A stretch of 64,000 nucleotides of DNA from Halorussus amylolyticus (GTDB lineage: Archaea; Halobacteriota; Halobacteria; Halobacteriales; Haladaptataceae), in assembly GCF_004143485.2 (NCBI RefSeq), contig NZ_ML974134.1, positions 181,262-245,261 on the forward strand, written 5' to 3'. Shown piece after piece: positions 16,389 to 24,523 of this stretch (the first letter of the stretch is position 1; every line of letters begins with the position of its first letter). Made by a program: the position numbers and the translations under genes. Below the pieces are notes generated by a model. The model was not told where the DNA came from. It saw only the letters and a program-made list of their open reading frames with translations, and ran no database searches.

Positions 16389-16409
16389 GGCGGACAAACC
16401 GCGTCCGCC
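16389..16409. repeat. conserved-loop hairpin, GGCGGAC stem with AAACCGC loop
   Basis: A perfect 7-bp stem, GGCGGAC/GTCCGCC, encloses AAACCGC. The same loop occurs with a GGAAGAC/GTCTTCC stem at 29706-29728 and three times at 47363-47623. Loop conservation with compensating stem change is described under the findings. Confidence 0.8.
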
Positions 16410-16654
16410 AAGCCCTCGTTCGCTTCGCTCACGAGGAGGCCGTTGTTCGGCATATCTCGGCCTCTCCGCACAACCCGGCCGAGATAGTGGCCGAGCAAGC
16501 GACCAAGCGTTGCGCGACCGGGCGGCCCCTTTCAATCCCGTGAGGAACGAACGGGATGTCGAAAGACGAGTGAAACGAAGTCTTTCGGAATCCCACCCAT
16601 CGAACGCGTCACCGGCTGATTCCGGCGGACGACTATCCGAGCGCTGCGTTCGAA

Positions 16655-16694
16655 GTCGGCTTTTTCGGCGGCGTTCGCCGCCGAAAAAGCCGAC
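16655..16694 (-). terminator. 19-bp perfect hairpin after pdhA
   Basis: A 19-base arm (16655-16673), a TT loop and a perfectly complementary arm (16676-16694). It starts seven bases beyond the pdhA stop in the direction of transcription. It contains T5/A5 tracts inside the stem rather than after it, so it may act as a 3'-end stabiliser or processing site as much as a terminator. Confidence 0.5.
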
Positions 16695-16701
16695 GCTCAG
16701 T

Positions 16702-17772
16702 TCATCGCTCGACTTCGGGGTTTTCGGGGACTTGCTCGCGCTGGCGGCGGAGCTTCTCGGGCGTCTGGGCGTAGACGTGCTCGAAGATGTCGTCGGCGTC
16801 GAGTCCGGTTCGCTCCTCGGCGGCCACGACCGCCTCGGCCACCCGGTCGTCGGCCCACTCGCGGAGGTGGTCCTCGTCGGTGTCGGTCCAGCCGTGGGCG
16901 TCTTCGAGGTACTCCCGGGTGCGGTCGACCGGGTCCTTTTCGGCCCACTCGGCGACCTCCTCGTCGTCGCGGTACTTCGAGGGGTCGTCGGTCGTCGTGT
17001 GAGCGCCCTGCCGATACGTGACCGCCTCGATGAGTCGCGGGCCCTCGCCGTTTTTTGCGGCGTCGAGGGCGTCCCGGACCGCGCCGTACACTGCCAGCAC
17101 GTCGTTTCCATCGACGCGCACGCCGTCGAATCCGTAGGCGTGGGCCTTCTGGGCGATGGTCGCGCTCGCGGTCTGGCGCTCGCGCGGGACCGAAATCGCC
17201 CACTGATTGTTCTGACAGAAGAATACGGTGGGCGCGTCGAACACGCCCGCGAAGTTCATCCCCTCGTGGAAATCGCCCTCGCTGGTCGCGCCGTCGCCGA
17301 AGCTGACCAGCGCCGCGCAGTCGTCGCCCTTGTAGTCGGCCGCCATGCCAACACCGACCGCGTGAGGCAGTTGGGTGGCGATTGGAATCGCGGGCGGGAA
17401 CGTCCGGAGGTCGGCCGGGTCCTCGCGGTCCACGTAATTGCCCTCACCGAGCAGGTACACCAGCACGTCTTCGAGCGGAAGTCCGCGCGCGAGGTACATC
17501 GCGTGGTCGCGGTACGTCGGGAAGCAGTAGTCCGACTCAGCGAGCGCGTACGCCGCGCCGACCTGCGCGGCCTCTTGACCCTGAAGCGGCGCGTACGTCC
17601 CGATGCGACCCTGCCGGTGGAGTTTGACTGCCTTCTCGTCGAACGTCCGGGCGAGTACCTGCAGTCGGTAGAGGTCCTCGACCGCCGACCCCGAGAGGTC
17701 GGGAGCGGCGCGTTCGTCCACGGTCCCGTCCGGAGCGACGATGCGGTTCACGTCGGGTGCCTGTATTGCCAT
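16702..17772 (-). CDS. pdhA: E1-alpha subunit of a 2-oxoacid dehydrogenase (pyruvate dehydrogenase-like)
   Basis: A thiamine-diphosphate-dependent E1-alpha subunit, 356 residues. The cofactor motif begins at SFGDGATSEGDFHEGMNFAG and ends with FCQNNQWAIS; substrate and phosphorylation-loop-like regions are TYRQGAHTTTDDPSKYR. GRIGTYAPLQGQEAAQVG and YRDHAMYLARGLP are also classic. The frame is open far upstream, but MAIQAPDVNRIVAPDGT at 17772 is the natural start. Genes for E1-beta, E2 and E3, which normally follow, are absent: downstream is a hairpin-rich gap and coxC. Haloarchaea carry several such paralogues of uncertain substrate, so pyruvate is not assured. Confidence 0.93.
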   Translation of the reverse strand: MAIQAPDVNRIVAPDGTVDERAAPDLSGSAVEDLYRLQVLARTFDEKAVKLHRQGRIGTYAPLQGQEAAQVGAAYALAESDYCFPTYRDHAMYLARGLPLEDVLVYLLGEGNYVDREDPADLRTFPPAIPIATQLPHAVGVGMAADYKGDDCAALVSFGDGATSEGDFHEGMNFAGVFDAPTVFFCQNNQWAISVPRERQTASATIAQKAHAYGFDGVRVDGNDVLAVYGAVRDALDAAKNGEGPRLIEAVTYRQGAHTTTDDPSKYRDDEEVAEWAEKDPVDRTREYLEDAHGWTDTDEDHLREWADDRVAEAVVAAEERTGLDADDIFEHVYAQTPEKLRRQREQVPENPEVER

Positions 17773-17979
17773 GTCGTCAATCACCGACTTCCTACCGATT
17801 AAACGGGACGAACCGTTATAAAGTGTCGCTGACTCTGAAAAATCCCGAAAGTTGCCTACTTCACTTAAAAAGGATGTTCCCAATCGTTCGTGAGAGTCGC
17901 GGCAAAACGCTCCGCAACTGAAGAATCGTCGGCCCTTCGATTCGAAAGGCTTACGCGCGGCCGAGGTGCACGAGAGCGT

Positions 17980-19293
17980 ATGACACAGTGGATTGGCGAG
18001 ACGTTCACCAGTGACGCCGGGTGGTCGCACCTCGAAGACCTCGTGGACCTCGAAAACCGGATGGCCGGGAGCGAGGGCGAGCGCGAGGGGGCCGAACTTA
18101 CCCGCGACGCGCTCGAATCGGTCGGCGCACGAGACGCTCGCGTAGAGGAGTTCGAAATTCAGGGCTGGACCCGAGGCGACAGCGGGATTCGCGCGGGCGA
18201 CACCACCCAAGACTGCATCGCGCTCCCCCGGAGTCCGGCGGGAACCGCGGAGGCGGAACTCGTGGACCTCGGCTACGGACTTCCCGAGGACTTCGAGGAG
18301 AACGACATCGAGGGGAAGGTCGTGATGGCGGCCTCGAACGTGCCCAGTTACTACGACCGATTCATCCACCGCCGCGAGAAGTACTACTACGCGGTCGACG
18401 GCGGCGCGGCGGCGTTCGTCTTCAAGAACCACGTCGAGGGGTGTCTGCCGCCCACGGGGAGCGTCGGGACCGAGGACGACCCAATCGGGGACATTCCCGC
18501 AGTCGGCGTCTCCAAGGAGGTCGGCGCGCGCCTCGCGCGCCGATTCGACGGCGAAGACATCGCAGTCGAGGTGGACGCCGAGATTCACGACGCGACGAGC
18601 CAGAACGTCCACGCTGAACTCGGACCGGACACCGACGAGGAGGTCCTCGTGACGAGCCACATCGACGCCCACGACATCGCGGAAGGAGCCGCCGACAACG
18701 GTGCCGGAACCGCGATGGTCGTGGAGATGGCGCGCGCGCTCGCCGCGCGCGAGGACGAACTCGACACGAAGGTCCACCTCATCGCCTACGGCTCGGAGGA
18801 AGTGGGTCTCGTGGGGTCGGGTTACGACGCGGAGCGCACCGACTTCGATTCCGTGAAGGCCGTCCTCAACAACGACGGGGTCGCGCGCGGGCGCACGCTG
18901 TCGTTCTACACGCACGGGTTCGACGCGCTCGACGACGCCGCCGAAGCAGTCGGCGACGACTTCGGCCACCCGGTGAAGACTATCCCCGAGCAGGGACCCC
19001 ACAGCGACCACTGGCCGTACGTCAAGTGGGGCGTCCCCGGCTACCACGTCATGAGCGAGACGGGTGACGAGGGCCGCGGCTGGGGCCACACCTTCGCCGA
19101 CACGCTCGACAAGGTCGAGGCCCGGGACCTCCGCGAGCAGGCAATTCTGCTGACCGAGCTCTCGGTTCGACTCGCGAGCGACGAGTTCGAAGTCGAGCAC
19201 AAAGACCCCGAGGAAATCGCGGCCGCCCTCGAAGCCGAAGACCAGGCCGCGGGCATGAAAATCATCGGCGACTGGCCGTACGACGAGTCGTAG
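17980..19293 (+). CDS. M28-family zinc aminopeptidase
   Basis: A 437-residue peptidase of the M28 family. Two-zinc ligands are apparent: VTSHIDAHD, AADNGAGTAMV, YGSEEVGLVG, LNNDGVARG and WGHTFADT. A PA-type insert lies before the catalytic domain (about residues 95-190, with VVMAASNVPSYYDRF). There is no signal peptide, so it should act in the cytoplasm. The frame is open from 17890, but ATG 17980 (MTQWIGETFTSDAGW) is chosen because it avoids an atypical basic leader. No operon partner is evident. Confidence 0.92.
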   Translation: MTQWIGETFTSDAGWSHLEDLVDLENRMAGSEGEREGAELTRDALESVGARDARVEEFEIQGWTRGDSGIRAGDTTQDCIALPRSPAGTAEAELVDLGYGLPEDFEENDIEGKVVMAASNVPSYYDRFIHRREKYYYAVDGGAAAFVFKNHVEGCLPPTGSVGTEDDPIGDIPAVGVSKEVGARLARRFDGEDIAVEVDAEIHDATSQNVHAELGPDTDEEVLVTSHIDAHDIAEGAADNGAGTAMVVEMARALAAREDELDTKVHLIAYGSEEVGLVGSGYDAERTDFDSVKAVLNNDGVARGRTLSFYTHGFDALDDAAEAVGDDFGHPVKTIPEQGPHSDHWPYVKWGVPGYHVMSETGDEGRGWGHTFADTLDKVEARDLREQAILLTELSVRLASDEFEVEHKDPEEIAAALEAEDQAAGMKIIGDWPYDES

Positions 19294-19385
19294 CCGTTCG
19301 AGCCCGCGGCCGACTGCGGAACGCTCGTCCGAACCACTCACCGAACTCCGTATCCTTTTCACGGATGGGGCGCAAGACCCAACTA

Positions 19386-20147
19386 ATGGGAGGCGACCGT
19401 ACAGAGAGTTCGACGGGGCTGGGAGTGGTCGGCGAGGGGTCGCTCGCCGAACGTATCGCGACCGCGGCCCCGGCCGAGTCGGTGGTTCAGGGTTCCGCGA
19501 CCGACGCGCTCGCGGCCGCCCCCGAGGCGGTCGTCGCGGTCGGCGAGTCGGCGCTGTTCGAACTGGTCCGCGAACGCGTCTCCGTCCCGGTCCTGCCGGT
19601 CGCGGCGGGACCGGGCTACTGCGCGGTCCCCGAACCTGACGCGGTTGCAGGCGTCGAATCCCTGCTCGGCGACGAGTTCGACACCGTCTCTCGGATGGTG
19701 GTCTCCGCCTCGGTCGGTCGCGAGCGCGCGGGCCGCGCGCTCGCCGACGTGATGGTGGTCACGTCCGAGCCCGCGCGCATCTCGGAGTACGCGGTCCGGT
19801 CGCACGGCGAGGAAGTCGGATGCGTCCGCGCGGACGGCGTGGTGGTCTCGACGCCGGTCGGAAGCCACGGCTACGGACGGAGCGCGGGCGGACCGCTCCT
19901 CGAACCCGGAACCGACGCGCTCGGCGTGGTTCCCGTCGCTCCGTTCGCGGTGAACGTCGATTCGTGGGTGCTCGACGCGACCGACCGAGTCGAACTCACG
20001 GTCGAGCGCGACGAGGGCGAGGTGTCGCTCCTGCTCGACGACCGAATCGTCCGACCCGTGCCGATAGACACTCCGGTCGAAGTGGTTCGCGACGGGGCGA
20101 TTCGATTGGCGCGGGTCGCGGAGACCCGGTCGTTCTTCGCGCGGTAG
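19386..20147 (+). CDS. NAD kinase-like protein with degenerate catalytic motif
   Basis: A protein of 253 residues matching the C-terminal beta-sandwich of ATP-NAD kinases: VVVSTPVGSHGYGRSAGGPL corresponds to the TPTGSTAYSLSAGGP signature, followed by LGVVPVAPFAVNVDSWVL. The usual GGDGT motif is replaced: VVAVGESALFELV stands where it should be. It may therefore be a non-canonical or inactive paralogue of NAD kinase. ATG 19365 would add seven residues; 19386 (MGGDRTESS) is slightly preferred. It stands alone between an M28 peptidase and a small membrane protein. Confidence 0.78.
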   Translation: MGGDRTESSTGLGVVGEGSLAERIATAAPAESVVQGSATDALAAAPEAVVAVGESALFELVRERVSVPVLPVAAGPGYCAVPEPDAVAGVESLLGDEFDTVSRMVVSASVGRERAGRALADVMVVTSEPARISEYAVRSHGEEVGCVRADGVVVSTPVGSHGYGRSAGGPLLEPGTDALGVVPVAPFAVNVDSWVLDATDRVELTVERDEGEVSLLLDDRIVRPVPIDTPVEVVRDGAIRLARVAETRSFFAR

Positions 20148-20205
20148 CCCGAGACACCGCGCGTGGAAATCAAGGTTTAATACGACGCCTTCACGAGTAT
20201 TCGGT

Positions 20206-20646
20206 ATGGAATCGCTGTCTATGTTCGGACCGGTGGACGCCGTCGTGGCACCCGTCATCGAGTACGTGGTGCTCGCGCTCGTGCTGGTCAACATGGGGAC
20301 TCGGCTGTTCGCCTACCGGAGCTACCGTAAACAGGCCCGAAGCGACGACTACGAGGACAATCTGAGCCGGAATCTCGTTCACGAGGCGTCGAACGTGTTG
20401 CTCGTCCTCGCGTCGTTCTACCTGCTGACCATCCACTTCCACGCCGGAATGGTGCTCTCGACGCTGGTACTGGGGCTGTTCATCACCGACTTCTTCGAGT
20501 TCGAAGCGCGCGAGGTCGAACTTCGAAAGGACGAGAAGCTGGGGACGCCGAGCGGCGCGCTCGCCGCCTCGGTCCTCGTGTTGCTCTACGCGGCCTACCA
20601 GAGCTTCTTCTTCCTCATCGAACCGTACTGGAACGCCATCGTCTGA
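20206..20646 (+). CDS. small haloarchaeal membrane protein near the complex III operon
   Basis: A 146-residue membrane protein with three to four hydrophobic segments: APVIEYVVLALVLVNMG, LLVLASFYLLTIHFHAGMV, STLVLGLFITDFF and AASVLVLLYAAYQSFFFL. It resembles a conserved haloarchaeal protein family found beside cytochrome b/Rieske genes (by recollection one of the consecutive DUF7313-7321 families; check by search). Function is unknown. It is on the plus strand and separated from the complex III operon by an S41 peptidase gene. Confidence 0.75.
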   Translation: MESLSMFGPVDAVVAPVIEYVVLALVLVNMGTRLFAYRSYRKQARSDDYEDNLSRNLVHEASNVLLVLASFYLLTIHFHAGMVLSTLVLGLFITDFFEFEAREVELRKDEKLGTPSGALAASVLVLLYAAYQSFFFLIEPYWNAIV

Positions 20647-20683
20647 ACGCGCGACTCTTTCGTTTGCAGTTTTCGACTGGTAG

Positions 20684-22294
20684 TCACGGCTCCTCGTCGT
20701 TCACGTAGTCGAGCGCTAGCCGAAGACTCGCATCGCCCGCGTAGCCGTACGACTCGAATCGCTCCGGTGTGAGTTCACAGTCCGGGACGAGCACGTCGCC
20801 CTCGATGTCGGGATGCCAGCAGAGATACTTCCCGGCGACCCGCAGTTCGAGACCGGTGTTCGGGAGTGGTTCGCGGACGGGTTCGCCGAAGAGAGTCGGG
20901 GCCTGCCCGGAGGGAACACCGACGATGTCGTCGCCGAGTCTCGATAGCTGGAGCGCCGGTGCGAGTCCGGAGCTGAAAGTCCGGGCGGACGTGACTGCGA
21001 CGACTCGGTCGGGTGCGTAGTAGCCCGCGTGAGTCCCGTCAGTCGCTTCCTTGGCGAACGTCTCGACGTGCTGCGTGAGTTGCTCGCGGGTCGTTGCAAT
21101 CCGGTCGTCGTGGTTGCGGTCGGTCGCGGCGAAGTAGGGCCCGAAATCGAAGTCGGCCGGATTGTCGGCCGCGGTATCGACCCTCGTCTCGAGACTTTTA
21201 CCGTCGCCGTATCGTCGCCGGTGAGCGTCGGTTCGCCGCGGGATTTCGTAGGCCTGCTTGGCGCGACCGATACCGTCCCAGCCGTAAAGAACGTAGGTCA
21301 GCAGGTCGGCGTACACCGAATTTCCACCGGGATTGTCCCGGAGGTCTACGAGTAGCGTTTCGGTTCGCGACTCGTCCATCTCTCGGACAAGTCGAGTCAG
21401 TGTCTCGGTCATCGACGGGAGTTCCGAGATGGCCGCCTCGAGGTCGTCGGGAGTCTCTCCGCCCACCGTTCGCTCGTGAGCGTCACGCACGATATCGAAG
21501 GTGTCCTCGCTTCCGAGGCTCGCTACCACTTCACAGTGTTCCCGATAGCCTTGGAGGTCTCCGGGGACGAACAGCGCGACGCGGCCGCCGTCGAGGAGTC
21601 GGTATCTCGGCCCGGTGCCCGACGGGCGTTCGACGGCGGTCGAAAGGCATTCGACCGCAGAGGCGTCGCTATCGATAGGTGTCAACGTACACGTCTCCGC
21701 GGTGCCCTCGTCGGTTCGAAACGTTACAGTCGGTTTCGACGGTGATTTTTGTGTGTCGAGCAGATGTCGAAGCATCTCTGGCGCTTCCAACGACTGGCAC
21801 AGAAATGCCAACGCGCAGTATCGGTTATCGACACCTCTGAGTTCGGCCTGCCGGTCGGCGAGCGCGTCTACGTCTCGACCTTCGACGTGCGTGAGTCGGG
21901 AACCGAGGAGGTCGGTACGCGTCTCGTCGTAGACCGCATCGACGTAGAGTTCCGTCCCGACGACTCGAAGTGATATTGGAAGTCGTCGGTCGTCGTGTGC
22001 GAGGTTGTCGTCCGGGGCAATCAGTCGCGTGTGACCGTCCGCGACTTTGGCGGCCAACGGTGCCGCGCGTCGATAAAAATCGCCGGTGGTCGTCTCCTCG
22101 GGGAGGTTGCGTATCGTCTCCTCCAATCGACAGTGGAGTTTGATGCGTCCGCCGTGGCCAACGTAGGGGTCCGGGTGAACCCGTTCGAGCGCCTCGACGA
22201 GTGCCCGAGCGTCCTCGGCCAGCGCCGCCCGCGAATGCGTTTCGCGTCTCGTCTCCGTCGCTCCGGATTCGGCCGCCGCCGTTTCGTCGGTCAT
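20684..22294 (-). CDS. S41-family peptidase-like protein
   Basis: A 536-residue protein of the C-terminal-processing/tricorn-core peptidase family (S41). The conserved strand-turn TLLVDLRDNPGGNSVYADLL and the serine region AVTSARTFSSGLAPALQL, where the nucleophile Ser is expected, both lie in the second half. The N-terminal half resembles the all-helical and beta parts preceding the catalytic domain: ALERVHPDPYVGHGGRI and KVADGHTRL. There is no signal peptide or PDZ region obvious to the eye. ATG 22294 (MTDETAAAESG) is preferred over 22315. It interrupts a set of respiratory genes and may be a later insertion. Confidence 0.82.
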   Translation of the reverse strand: MTDETAAAESGATETRRETHSRAALAEDARALVEALERVHPDPYVGHGGRIKLHCRLEETIRNLPEETTTGDFYRRAAPLAAKVADGHTRLIAPDDNLAHDDRRLPISLRVVGTELYVDAVYDETRTDLLGSRLTHVEGRDVDALADRQAELRGVDNRYCALAFLCQSLEAPEMLRHLLDTQKSPSKPTVTFRTDEGTAETCTLTPIDSDASAVECLSTAVERPSGTGPRYRLLDGGRVALFVPGDLQGYREHCEVVASLGSEDTFDIVRDAHERTVGGETPDDLEAAISELPSMTETLTRLVREMDESRTETLLVDLRDNPGGNSVYADLLTYVLYGWDGIGRAKQAYEIPRRTDAHRRRYGDGKSLETRVDTAADNPADFDFGPYFAATDRNHDDRIATTREQLTQHVETFAKEATDGTHAGYYAPDRVVAVTSARTFSSGLAPALQLSRLGDDIVGVPSGQAPTLFGEPVREPLPNTGLELRVAGKYLCWHPDIEGDVLVPDCELTPERFESYGYAGDASLRLALDYVNDEEP

Positions 22295-22388
22295 CCAAAT
22301 CGTATTTCGGCCCAATTGACAAAAATCTTTCAGTTACTCGCACGAGCATTCGACTGAAAGACGTGAAAACACAAAAAGCAGCCGACGA

Positions 22389-22637
22389 CTACGCTTCTCG
22401 AAGCTGCTGGAACGCCGGGATGACCACCCAGAATACCAGCACGCCGATGATGGTGAACCAGAACAGCGCGTCCCGGAGCACTATCGCGGCCTGTCCATAC
22501 GTTCCGAGGCCGCTCGGAATCTCTCCGAACAGTTGGGTGCTCTCGAACCCCTCGTTGGTGTACCACCCCGAGAGCACCATCCACACCAACCCGCCGCCCG
22601 TGAGGATACCGAGTCCCTTTGCGAATTCGTCAGCCAT
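22389..22637 (-). CDS. small membrane protein of complex III-like operon (82 aa)
   Basis: An 82-residue protein with two membrane segments (about residues 8-25 and 58-75). It is the last gene of the cytochrome b/Rieske/halocyanin operon and overlaps the preceding 101-residue membrane protein by eight bases. Conserved aromatic residues (GLVWMVLSGWYTN, LFWFTIIGVLVFWVV) suggest a structural subunit or assembly factor of the complex. No cofactor motif is present. The function is inferred only from the operon. Confidence 0.8.
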   Translation of the reverse strand: MADEFAKGLGILTGGGLVWMVLSGWYTNEGFESTQLFGEIPSGLGTYGQAAIVLRDALFWFTIIGVLVFWVVIPAFQQLREA

Positions 22638-22935
22638 TGTTTGATGGTTCGTCGCTGCCGTCTTTAGGTTTTCCCATTCCTTCGGCGCGGAACCGAGTCG
22701 CGAACGCGTACACCATCGCCCCCGCCGCAATCATCGCCACGCCGAGGATGGCGAGCGGGACGTCGGCGTCCGAAATCGAGAGACTCGCGCGTTGAGTCGC
22801 GGTGTCGAGGACGATGAAGCCGCCGACCACGAACGCCACCGCGAACATCGTCGAGAAGACGGTCACGACTTTGTAGAGGCGTAACGGAACCACGACCTCG
22901 CGCGCGCCAGCGTCGTCCGAGTCGGAGTCGGGCAT
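22630..22935 (-). CDS. small two-helix membrane protein of complex III-like operon (101 aa)
   Basis: A 101-residue protein with an acidic N-terminus (MPDSDSDDAGAREVVVP) and two hydrophobic segments (about residues 23-45 and 60-82). It lies twelve bases after the cytochrome b C-terminal subunit gene and overlaps the next gene by eight bases, so it belongs to the same transcript. It has no recognised catalytic residues. A small subunit or assembly role in the cytochrome b/Rieske complex is the best inference. Confidence 0.8.
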   Translation of the reverse strand: MPDSDSDDAGAREVVVPLRLYKVVTVFSTMFAVAFVVGGFIVLDTATQRASLSISDADVPLAILGVAMIAAGAMVYAFATRFRAEGMGKPKDGSDEPSNNG

Positions 22936-22947
22936 AAAAGAGGTGAC

Positions 22948-23721
22948 CTACTTCGGCGGCCGAAGCCGGTAGTACCGACGGTTGAGGTCGTACATGTAGC
23001 CTTCCTGCATCGACTTCAGCAGCGCGTAGCTGATGGTCCCCGCCACGATGGGCAGCAGGAACGTCAGGTCGAACAGGAGGTTGGTGTCCATCGGGACGAG
23101 GTTCTGAACCGCGAGCACGCTGATGGTGAGCGCGAACACCACGCCGCCGACGCCGACGCTCGCCCAGAACGGCTGCTCGACCGGTCGCCGCGCGCTCCCC
23201 TTGTTGAGGAACGGCACGACCGCGATTGCGCCGACGATGACGCCGTTTGCGAGCACGCCGTACGTCCGGTCGGCCATCAGCTTGTCCCCGCCGAGGATGG
23301 CGAGGTCGGGGTTGAGCGGACCGAGCTTCAACAGACCGAACGACCAGTAGAGATACCAGTCGGGCAGGATAATCGCCGGGGTCGAACTCGGGTCGGCGGG
23401 CGGCCCGAGGTGGGGCGGGAGCGTCGCCGAGAGGAAGATAATCATCCCGACGAAGAAGCTCGTGAGCGAGAGATTCCGAATCATCTCGTGGGGCCACGTC
23501 GGGAACGCCAGCACGTCGCGCTCGACGTAGCTCGACTCCTGACGGAGGTCCTGGTCTTCACGTCGCGACCGCTCGAAGTACTCGTAGGTCAGCCGGGAGA
23601 GACCCTGCGTGCGAGCCTTTCGCTCGCTCCACGTCGGGGTCTCGTCGTCCGGCGGGACGATACCCGTACCGCCGCCGTCCGTCTGTGCTTCGCCGCTGTC
23701 GGTTTGTTGTTCGTCTGTCAT
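22948..23721 (-). CDS. petD: cytochrome b C-terminal subunit (subunit IV-like)
   Basis: A 257-residue subunit corresponding to the C-terminal part of cytochrome b (PetD/subunit IV type). The quinol-oxidation-site PEWY motif is seen as LPDWYLYWSFGLLK (PDWY variant), after the FFVGMIIFLSATLPP helix. Several transmembrane helices follow, ending in a conserved tail LNRRYYRLRPPK. A long hydrophilic N-terminal extension of about 85 residues precedes the first helix. It acts with the N-terminal subunit encoded immediately upstream, the Rieske protein and a halocyanin to pass electrons from menaquinol. Confidence 0.93.
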   Translation of the reverse strand: MTDEQQTDSGEAQTDGGGTGIVPPDDETPTWSERKARTQGLSRLTYEYFERSRREDQDLRQESSYVERDVLAFPTWPHEMIRNLSLTSFFVGMIIFLSATLPPHLGPPADPSSTPAIILPDWYLYWSFGLLKLGPLNPDLAILGGDKLMADRTYGVLANGVIVGAIAVVPFLNKGSARRPVEQPFWASVGVGGVVFALTISVLAVQNLVPMDTNLLFDLTFLLPIVAGTISYALLKSMQEGYMYDLNRRYYRLRPPK

Positions 23722-23727
23722 GGTTCT

Positions 23728-24522
23728 TTAGTGGGGTTCCGCGATGCCCTGAATCCACACGATTGCGATGTGGACGCCGATGACGGCGGTCACCACGAAC
23801 GGGAGCAGGAACACGTGCAGGATGTACATCCGTTGGAGCGTGGCCTGTCCCAAACTGAAGCCGCCGAACACGAGCTGTGCGACCCACTCGCCCGCGAGCG
23901 GTATCGAGAGGCTCATCTCGACGCCAATCTGTCCGGCCCAGAACGCGAGCTGGTCCCACGGGAGCAGGTAGCCGGTGTAGCCGAACACCATCGTGAGGCT
24001 GATGAGGATGATGCCGATAATCCAGTTCAGCTCGCGCGGCTCCTTGTACGCTCCGGTGAAGTACACGCGGAGCATGTGGAGGAACACCGCGGCGACCATC
24101 ACCTGCGCCGCCCATCGGTGGATGGACCGGAGCATGAACCCGAAGTTCAGGTCGGTCATGATGAACGCGAGTTGGTTGTACGCAGACGACGGGTCGCCGG
24201 TCGTGGCGGGCGCGTAGTAGAATCCGAGCAGCGCTCCGCTGAGCGCCGCGACCACGTACGCGATGGTCGAGAAGCTCCCGAGCGCGTACAGCGGGTACCA
24301 GTACCAGAACTTGTTGTCGAGGTTGTACTGCTCGGTGTGGCTCTTGGGCATCTGGAGGTTGACCCGGTAGTAGAGGGTCTCCAGAATTTCGAGGTAGTCC
24401 ACGATGCGGAAGCGCTTGTCCATCCAGATGAGCGTCATCAGGAACGTCTGCTCGACCGGCGTCAGTTCCTTTTCTCGCATCCACTCGCCGTGGTCGTACT
24501 CGTCTTTGCGTTCGAGACTCAT
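23728..24522 (-). CDS. petB: cytochrome b N-terminal subunit (b6-like, binds two b hemes)
   Basis: A 264-residue diheme cytochrome b. The two histidine pairs are clear: one in SIHRWAAQVMVAAVFLHMLR with 13 residues between histidines and one in ILHVFLLPFVVTAVIGVHI with 14. The 13/14 spacing is that of b6-type cytochromes rather than mitochondrial cytochrome b. FGYTGYLLPWDQLAFWAG is the quinone-site region. The C-terminal part of cytochrome b is encoded by the next gene, six bases away, so the protein is split as in b6f complexes. It starts one base after the Rieske gene ends. Confidence 0.95.
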   Translation of the reverse strand: MSLERKDEYDHGEWMREKELTPVEQTFLMTLIWMDKRFRIVDYLEILETLYYRVNLQMPKSHTEQYNLDNKFWYWYPLYALGSFSTIAYVVAALSGALLGFYYAPATTGDPSSAYNQLAFIMTDLNFGFMLRSIHRWAAQVMVAAVFLHMLRVYFTGAYKEPRELNWIIGIILISLTMVFGYTGYLLPWDQLAFWAGQIGVEMSLSIPLAGEWVAQLVFGGFSLGQATLQRMYILHVFLLPFVVTAVIGVHIAIVWIQGIAEPH

Positions 24523-24523
24523 C

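Larger units (their letters stand above)
16232..16701. other. 470-base intergenic region built of successive hairpins
   Basis: No gene is supported. Palindromes follow one another: CCGCCCGGTCGC (16373-16384) pairs with GCGACCGGGCGG (16517-16528) as an outer stem; inside it GGCGGAC/GTCCGCC with loop AAACCGC (16389-16409) is perfect. Further on are ATCCCGT/ACGGGAT, GAAAGAC/GTCTTTC and a 19-bp hairpin next to the pdhA stop. The motif AGAAAGCCCCCGCCCGG near 16361 recurs in many haloarchaeal intergenic repeats by general recollection, which should be checked by search. Confidence 0.6.

Noticed and set aside
16361-16700. CRISPR-like array in the hairpin-rich gap
   Set aside because: Palindromes are all different and there are no evenly spaced direct repeats with unique spacers.
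16339-17802. 487-codon plus-strand frame opposite pdhA and the hairpin gap
   Set aside because: Antisense to E1-alpha and reading through palindromes; no domain visible.
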